Source: Pirellulales bacterium (GTDB lineage Bacteria > Planctomycetota > Planctomycetia > Pirellulales > JALHLM01). Taken from it: a stretch of 10,065 bases of DNA. Made by a program: the position numbers and the translations under genes. The notes beneath the pieces are model-generated. The model saw only the letters and a list, made by a program, of their open reading frames with translations, did no database searches and was not told where the DNA came from. Below, piece after piece: positions 1-7,600 of the stretch. The stretch spans positions 1 through 10,065 of the forward strand of contig JALHLM010000194.1 in assembly GCA_022844585.1 (NCBI GenBank). The letters run 5' to 3'. Positions within the stretch are counted from its first letter, which is position 1; the number at the start of each line of letters is the position of its first letter.

Positions 1-1
1 C

Positions 2-1507
2 CTGTTGAACTGGACTTTCTGCCCGCGCAAGTTCCTGCGGCCGGAGCATATGGTCTACGACGAATTGTGTGCACCGGGCGCATTCGTGATGGACGATGCG
101 CTGTATCTGATCGGTTCGACGCATACGAAGGACTTCGCGCTTTGGAAGAGCGTCAACCCGCGGCAGAACGAATGGACCGAAGCCGTGCCGAAGTTTCAAG
201 CCGGGGCCTGGGATCCGGCGTTCTTTGTTGATGACGATGAGCGGCTCTATCTCTACTACGGTTCCAGCAATTTGTATCCGCTGTACGGAATGGAAATTGA
301 TCGAAAGACGTTGCAACCGATCGGCGAGCGGCGCGAGTTGATGCACTTGAACGACGCCGAACATGGCTGGGAGCGCTTCGGCGAGGCCAATGACAACACG
401 TTTCTGCGCCCGTTCCTCGAAGGGGCGTGGATGACCAAGCACGGTGGCAAGTATTACTTGCAATACGCCGCGCCAGGCACCGAGTTCAGCGGCTACGGGG
501 ACGGCGTCTATGTCGGCGACGCGCCGCTGGGGCCGTTCACGTATCAGCCGCACAATCCATTCTGTTACAAGCCCGGCGGCTTCGCGCGCGGCGCGGGGCA
601 TGGGGCGACGTTTCAAGATCCTCAGGGGAATTACTGGCGCACCGCGACGATCGTGATCGGCGTGAAGAACAATTTCGAACGGCGCCTGGGCATCTGGCCC
701 GCAGGTTTCGACGACGACGGCGTGATGTATTGCCGGACAAAGTTCGGAGACTATCCGCACTACTTGCCGCAGGCCGGCGAGCAAGCCGGAAAGTTCACGG
801 GCTGGATGCTACTGAACTATCAGAAGCCAGTCAGTGTCTCTTCGACGCTCGGCGGATATGCGCCGAACTTCGCCGTGGACGAGGACATTCGCACGTATTG
901 GAGCGCGAAGTCGGCGGACCAGGGCGAATGGTTGATGAGCGACCTGGGCGAGGTCAGCACGATTCACGCCGTGCAAGTCAACTACGCCGATCAAGACGCC
1001 GACGTGATGGGCAAGGTGCAGACGCTGTACCATCAATACGTGATCGAATCGTCGGTCGATGGCCAGGCATGGCGTCCGCTAGTCGACAAGATCGACAATC
1101 GCCGCGACGTGCCGCACGACTACGTGGAGCTCGAATCGCCGGTCGAGGCGCGGTACGTCCGCATTACGAACCATCACATGGCGACCGGCAAGTTCGCCTT
1201 GAGCGGCCTACGCGTGTTCGGGCATGGTCACGGCGCCGCGCCCAAGCCGGTGGAACGCTTTACCGTCCTGCGCGGCAACAGCGAACGCCGTAACGCCTGG
1301 CTCAAGTGGCAGGCCGCGCCGGATGCAACCGGCTACGTGATCCACTCCGGCGCCACTCCGGACAAGCTCTACAATAGCGTGATGGTCTACGGCGAAAATC
1401 AGTACTATTTCCGAGCGATGGACCGCGACCGCGGCTATTATTTCGCGATCGAGGCATTCAATGAGAATGGCGTTTCAACCCGCACGGCCGTCGTGGAAGT
1501 TCCTTGA
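2..1507 (+). CDS. GH43-like glycoside hydrolase with F5/8C and FnIII-like domains (5' end missing)
   Basis: A glycosidase of the GH43 five-bladed propeller type, expected to hydrolyse arabinose-, xylose- or galactose-containing polysaccharides outside the cytoplasm. The frame is open to the left edge, so the true start and any signal peptide are missing; residues here count from the TTG at 5. Propeller signatures seen are WDPAFFVDDD with a following LYLYYGSS strand (D70, residues 69-88), EGAWMTKHGGKYYL (E139, candidate general acid) and AGHGATFQD (H199, the conserved GHG-type metal-site histidine of GH43). Residues about 275-407 form an F5/8 type C carbohydrate-binding domain (TYWSAKS, YVIESSVDGQAWRPL, ARYVRIT, LRVFG). 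Residues about 414-500 look like a fibronectin III domain (AWLKWQAAPDATGYVI, YYFAIEAFNENG). The candidate catalytic base in blade 1 is not certain: VYDELCAPGAF departs from the usual pattern. Substrate cannot be read from the sequence. The gene stops 131 bases from the stop of the convergent giant gene. Confidence 0.9.
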   Translation: MLNWTFCPRKFLRPEHMVYDELCAPGAFVMDDALYLIGSTHTKDFALWKSVNPRQNEWTEAVPKFQAGAWDPAFFVDDDERLYLYYGSSNLYPLYGMEIDRKTLQPIGERRELMHLNDAEHGWERFGEANDNTFLRPFLEGAWMTKHGGKYYLQYAAPGTEFSGYGDGVYVGDAPLGPFTYQPHNPFCYKPGGFARGAGHGATFQDPQGNYWRTATIVIGVKNNFERRLGIWPAGFDDDGVMYCRTKFGDYPHYLPQAGEQAGKFTGWMLLNYQKPVSVSSTLGGYAPNFAVDEDIRTYWSAKSADQGEWLMSDLGEVSTIHAVQVNYADQDADVMGKVQTLYHQYVIESSVDGQAWRPLVDKIDNRRDVPHDYVELESPVEARYVRITNHHMATGKFALSGLRVFGHGHGAAPKPVERFTVLRGNSERRNAWLKWQAAPDATGYVIHSGATPDKLYNSVMVYGENQYYFRAMDRDRGYYFAIEAFNENGVSTRTAVVEVP

Positions 1508-1529
1508 TGGCGTGTCTCGCATGTATCGT

Positions 1530-1614
1530 TGGAGCCGGAAGCGTCAGCGCCCGGAGGGAATTCGTAAACGACGTCGTTGGCGGCTCACTCCGGGCGCTGA
1601 CGCTTCCGGCTCCA
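1530..1614. repeat. Perfect 27-bp inverted repeat between convergent genes (possible bidirectional terminator)
   Basis: The left arm 1530-1556 is the exact reverse complement of the right arm 1588-1614, giving a 27-bp GC-rich stem with a 31-nt loop (1557-1587). The arm begins TGGAGCCGGAAGCG. The loop contains its own 12-bp palindrome, AACGACGTCGTT, at 1567-1578. The element sits 22 bases after the stop of the glycosidase and 23 bases after the stop of the giant gene on the other strand. That symmetric position between convergent ends suggests a shared transcription terminator or mRNA 3'-end stabiliser. No clean U-tract follows either arm; only a loose T-rich stretch lies on the right. A related arm sequence occurs at 9974-9985, so it may instead be, or also be, a dispersed REP-like palindrome. 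It fills most of the 1508-1637 gap and no gene is seen there. Confidence 0.85.
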
Positions 1615-1637
1615 TTTCGTGTGCTACTTTTCTTCCT

Positions 1638-4600
1638 CTATTCCGCCGCCGCTTCCGCAGCTTGCACGCCCTTGCGATTCTGCTGATAGAAGTTCTTGTT
1701 GAAGTACTCGTTTTGGCCGGACTGGATCACGCTGTTGCTTTCGTAGAGTTGATCCAGCAATTGCCCTTCCAGCTTTTGCTTCGATTCCGCGCCGTCGCTG
1801 GGGGCATTGGCCGCTTGTTGTTGCGGCGCTTCCGCGGGCGCCGGCGGTTGGCCCAGCCAGTTTGTGCCGCGGTAGAACGCGTAGCGGTTGTTCTCCAACC
1901 GCGCGATCACCGTCGACTGGCCCGTGATGCCGTCGGCCACGAACACGCCGCGGAGATCGGTCTCGCCCGACGTGAAGTCGGTGTTCGCCGAGCCGATGGC
2001 CTTTACATGCACGTCGGCGACGAATTTATCCAGCAGGACGTTCTTCACCGTCGCGCGGACGCGGCCGGAGGAAGCTTCTTCTTGGATCTCCATGCCCAGC
2101 GGCGTGATTAATACCAGTCCGCTGGCGTGCAAGTCTTCGCCACGGCAGACGACCAGGTAGGCCCCTTCGTCCGTCATGGGCAGTTCCAGCTTTTGCGTGC
2201 GATCGCGATAGTCCTTGCCATCGCCGAGCGTCACCGCCACTTCATGGAACGGGCGGATGCCGGCCAGATTGATTTGCGTGATGTTGCCCAGGTTGCGATT
2301 CAGCAAGCTGTACTTCAGCAAATCGATGCGATAAACCTTCACGTCGCAGGTGGCCACGTTGCGGAATTTGAGTTCGACCGTGGCGGCTTCGCCGGGGCGA
2401 ACCGTCGAGACTTCCGGTAACGCGATTTCCTTCCGCACGAAGTATTGAATCGCCTGGGCCGCGTCCGGGAAGCGATCCGCCACGCGGGTGTATTCTAAAA
2501 TCGCCTCGGCCGCCTTGCCGAGGCTGTGATACACCTGCCCCAGGATGTACACCGCTTGCCATTTGTTGTTGCTCTCGCGCTCCACGCCGTTCGGTTCGGC
2601 GAACTTGGCCTCGGCCACCTTGCGGCACATTTCAAGCGCCTGCTCGTGCTCGCCCAACGAGAAGTGCGAGTAGCCGATCACGTACCAATAGCTGTCGACG
2701 TACTTGCTCTTTGGATAGCGGACCGCGTAGCGTTCGCAGGAGGTGATCGCCTCGCGGAAGGCCTTCAACTCCAGCAGCGCCGCCGCGACGCTGAAGCTCG
2801 CCTGATCCGCCGCCGGATCGTCCGGATGTTGCGTGAGGAAGTCGTTCAACATGCCCGCCGCCTGGCGGACCAGGTCGACGCGGTTGACTTTCTTCTCGCG
2901 CAGTTTCGGATCGTCGGCCGCCGTCGGCGCTTTGCTGAACACGCGTTGGGCCAGCGAATACGTCGCGGCCGCCACATACGGCTCCGGCGGGTAATCGCCG
3001 AGCGTCTTCCGCATCACGTCGACGCTACGAAGGAATTCGCCCTGCCCTTCGAGAAACGCCGGCACGGCGCTCTCGCGGAGGAAACTGTTTTCCACGGTCG
3101 CGCGGAACACCAAGTACGCCCTCTCGTACTCGCCGAGCGCGTCGTACGCGGCGCCGACCTTGATGATCTTGTCGAACGTCAGTTCCAGGTCGGGCCACTT
3201 CTCCTTGATGATCTCGAAGAACCGCACGATCTCGCGATCCGGCCCAGTCTCCAGGTGAATATCCAGCAGCATCCGAGCCGTGTCCTTGTACGGATCGGCT
3301 TGCAACTTCCAGTTGGAGAACAGGTCTTGCAGATGCTTGCCGGCGGTCTGGTAGTCGTGCCGTTCGAAGTGGCGTTTGCCCAATTCGTAGAGTTCTTGCG
3401 GTGTGAGGCGATACTCGTCGGCGCTTTGCGCGCCGAGCGGTAGCACGGCCAAATCTTTCACCGCCGTGGTGACGAATTGGTCGGGACGATAGGCGCTCCG
3501 CAGCACGGTTTGCAGTGCGCGGTACTTGCCGGGCAGATAGCCGTGGACTTCGTAGCGAATCGTTTCGATGTACCGCCGCGTGCCGATGTAGAAGGTGATG
3601 GCACCCGGTGAGATTTCGTAACGCTCGAACCCGCCCGCGATCGATTGCTCGATCACGGTCGTGCCGGCCGGAATCGGTTCGGTCACGACAAGGTATTCCA
3701 GTTGCTCTTCCGGCTCGTTGCCGGTCAGGTTGTGCCGCCAGAGATGGACTTCCACCAGGCCGCGGCGTCCCACCGGCAGTTGCGTAAGCGGATTGCGGAA
3801 GTGCTGATAGCTCCCTTCCAGAATGCCGAAGCCGCGCGGAACGGGTTGCCCTTCGAATTCCAAGGGCGCCGGCTCGTGATGCCGTTCCATGCCCCACGCG
3901 GCGCTCGTGCCTTTCAATTCGCCCGCCGGCACGAAGCCGCTGAGCACGCATTGATAGGTGAACCGGCCGCGCCCCGCGAGTTGAAAGTTGACGCGTTGCT
4001 TGCCGTCCTTGAGGAACTTGGTCGGCACTTTGATCGTGTGCGTGCCGGAGTTTTCGTCGACGTCGACGACTTCCACCTGCGTGTCGTTGACGAACAACGT
4101 GAGCTTGTAGTGCTCGCCAGCGAATCGCTGTGAGGCGAACCATTTCGCCAACGCCACGGCGGCCGGGCCAGTCGCCTTGTCGGGCGACCAGCGGTTACCG
4201 GTGCGATGTTCCATGAGCCAGTTCACCAACTCGCGCGTCTTCGGACTCTGCGGCACGACTTGCATCGACGCGTAGGCGTACAGCGCCCGCAATTCGACCG
4301 AGGATTGATTCCACGGCAAACAGCCGAGCGCCGCTTCGCGCCGCATCGCCTGGTCGTCGAGATTGCGTTCGGCCAACACGCCCAGCAATTCGCCGGCCGT
4401 CGCGTTGCGTTGCATCGCCACGAAGGCCAACGCCAGGTGTGCGAGCGCCGCGTTCGAGAGCGCCGGGCGATTGCGGTAGAGCCGGTTGGCCAGCGTGAAG
4501 TCGCCGCGGTCGGCTGTCGCCAAGGCGTGCAGCAACACCGCCTTGGTCTCATAGTCGTCCTCGGCAGTCTGGGAGATCAGTGTTTGCAGGTAGTTCGCCG

Positions 4601-7600
4601 CGCGATCGAAGGCGTCCGCCGGCACCGCGTAGCCAGCCGAGCGGGCCAGGCTCATCGCCCACAGCACGCGGGCAGAGGTGTAGCGATCGCTCGCCGCCTG
4701 TTTGCCGGTCCAACTCCAACCGCCGTCGTCGTTCTGCGCGGCGATCAGCAGTCCGAGCGATGAACGAATCCGCTCGTCGAGCGCATTCGCTTCCGGCCCG
4801 GCCGCCTCGCGCGCCGCGCCGATCAATTCCTGCAAGCCTACGGCGGCCATCAAGTCGCTGGTCGTCGAGTCGATGCCCGAGGTGTACGTCAATTGCTCGC
4901 GGAGCACCGACGAGCTCTCGCCGAGAATGATGTCGAGCAGACTGCGTTCGACGGTCGGTCCGACGATGATCTGCAGCGTCTGCGCCTGGAGCTTGATGTC
5001 ACTTGGCGGATCGAGCCACGACGTCGCGTCGCTCTGCGCCGTGCCAGACGACGTCGCATAGACGGGCATCCCAAACGGCGTCAGCGCCACGCTGCGGCGC
5101 GTGACGTCGTTGACGTCGCCAGCGGCGACGGTCAATTCGAACGCGCCGTCCAGATTCGCGCCGGCGGCGCTGGCGGGGCGTTCGACGGTGATCGGGAACG
5201 TCACGTCCTCCATGCCCTTGCCGGTCACTTTGACGGTTTTCTCCTCCGTGATCGTCTTGCCGGCGAACGTCGCCTTGAGCGTGACGCGGATTTCGCCCGT
5301 GTCGAGCAAGTTGTTGTGAATCGTCGCCAACACGTCGGCCCGGTCGCCGTCGGTGAAAGCGCTGGGCAGTTTCAATTCGCCGAACAAATCCTTTTTGACT
5401 GTGAGCGCATCGTCGGCCTCGCCGGCCAACGTGTCGGCGGTGATGCCCTTGGCCTGGAGCTTCCAGGCCGTCGAGCGATCCGGCAACACGATCGACACCG
5501 TGGCCGTGCCCGAGGCGTCGGTCACCACCGCTGGGTTCCAATAGCCGGTCTCTTGCCAATCAACCAGCGGCAACACTACGGCGCCTTGCTCCGCCAGTTG
5601 CCGCACGAGCCGTCGGCCCATCGCGTCGTCGGCGGCAATTTGATGCAGGTTCAAATACTGCACCGTGCCGTTCGCGAACAACACGTTGGCGTCCTTGAGC
5701 CCGAGTTCGGAGTATCGGTTCAACACGCCGAGTTTTTCCGCCTGAATCTGCGGGCGATCAACGTCGGAAAAGTAAACATGCAGGCCGAAAGCGTTGTCGG
5801 CAATGTTCTTTGTGTCCGCGGAATTCATGTCGCTGCGGACCAACTGCTCAACCGACACGCCGGCTTGCATCTTGCCCAGTTCAGCCTGGAAACGTAGATC
5901 CATTGCTTCTTTGCCTTCGCCACCTCCGTAGGCGCCCCCCGCGCGGCGCTGCAGTCTGTCGCCGAAGGGGCCCGCGTCGGCGTCCATATTCCCCGGGGCT
6001 GGCTCCGCGGCCGGCGCCGCTAACTCGACGGCCGGCATCGGGGCGTCGGCACTCCAATTCGTAGCCAGACCACGTGCTGCGCGCGTAGCGGCCTCCAGGC
6101 CCTCGTCGCGAAATTCCCGCAGGCGTTCCTCCTCGGCGCGGGCGATTTCGACGCGATCCTCTTCCGCCAACAGTTGCAGGTTGATGGGACGCGTGCCGGG
6201 GTGATAGCAGAACGTGGAACTGCTCGTCGTTCGCACCGCGGGCTCGCGCGGTTGGCCGCGGAAGAAATCGCCGATCACGCCTTGCGAACCGGCGAAGCGA
6301 TCCAGCAACGCTTGCTCGACCATCGAGAGGCCGACCTCGGCCGCCACGGGCTTGCCTTGTGGATCGGTCGTGGCGACGACTAATTCCATCGTGTCGCCCG
6401 GTTGCCACTCCGTGTTGCCCGGCTTGGGCCGTCGCGTGAGTTGGATTTTCAATCCGCGTTCCACGGTGAACGGGCTGCTGGCTTCGTGGAAGCGCAGGCA
6501 AGCCTGGCCCTTTTCATCGACGACCTTGCGCGGATCGGTCATCACGGCGACTGCCAACTCGAAGTTCGGCGCGAGCCCGGCTGTCATCGGAATCGCCAGT
6601 TCATTTTCGCCGGTGTTCAGGCGCACGAGTTTATAGTCGAGCACGCGGGCGCCTTGGAACGTAACCAGCGCCAAGGCCGGCGCTTCACGCCAGTGCAGGC
6701 AGACGACGCCGTTGTCGCCGACCTTGTAGGTGTGCCGTTCGGCCAGAATGCGGAGGCGAATCGAGTCCGAATCGTCCGAAATCTGCAGGGCGCTTTCACC
6801 GGAAACGCGGTTCTTGAAGCGATCCGTTCCTTCGACCCGTAGAACGTAGTTGGCGCCGTGCTTCAGCTTGAGCGTCACGCGGCCGCGGCCGTCGTCGGCG
6901 CTGGTTTCGAGCGGATGTTTGGCGACTGATTTCTCGCCGGCGCGTCCGTCGACGACCGTTTGTTCGACGACGTCCAGCGTCAATGCCTGGGCGATCGGCT
7001 TGCCTTCGGCGTCCGTCGTGGTGACGTTCACTTCGAAGGTCTCGCCGCCGACATACACAGAACGCGGTGTCGCAACGCCGATGGTGTAGCCCTGCGTGGC
7101 GAGGAAGAAGTTCACGCCTGTCTGGAGATTGCGTTCCGGCAGCGTCACCACCAGCGGCAACGATTGCGCTTCGCGGAACTCGCGCGTGGGGAACTTAAAC
7201 TCCAACTCGCCCTTCTCGTTCGTGCGGCCAGTTTCCACGCGCCCGCCGGCGAGTTGATAGCGCACTTCGCGATCGGCCAGCGGCGCGCCGTAGTAATACT
7301 CGGCGCGAATCTTGCCGACGATGTCCTCGCCACGGTAAAAGACCTTGCGATCGGTATCGACGACGATTCGCACCGGTTCCAATTGATACGCGTGAACTTG
7401 GAACTCGCCCTGGTAGTTGTGCCCGAGCTCATCGTGCGCGAGCACGCGATACGTTCCCGGCGCGGACGCTTGCGGCAGCACAAAGTGCAAATGAAAACTG
7501 CCGAACTCGCCGAGCTTGACCTTTTCCTGGCGCACGAGGCGATTCCGGGCGTCGTAAACGTCGACGGAGTACTGCTTGTCCTTCTCGACGACGTAGGCGT

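Noticed and set aside
427..1293. 288-codon plus-strand frame inside the glycosidase
   Set aside because: Its product is Arg-rich and without domains, while the overlapping frame has clear GH43 and F5/8C domains; it is a GC-driven shadow.
1461..2111. 216-codon plus-strand frame spanning the intergenic hairpin
   Set aside because: It crosses the stop of the glycosidase, the inverted repeat and the 3' end of the giant gene, and its product has no protein-like signature.
4848..4970. Whether the REQL at residues about 1643-1646 is a degenerate thioester C-x-E-Q
   Set aside because: The EQ pair is present, but no cysteine lies nearby; it may be a remnant but cannot form a thioester.
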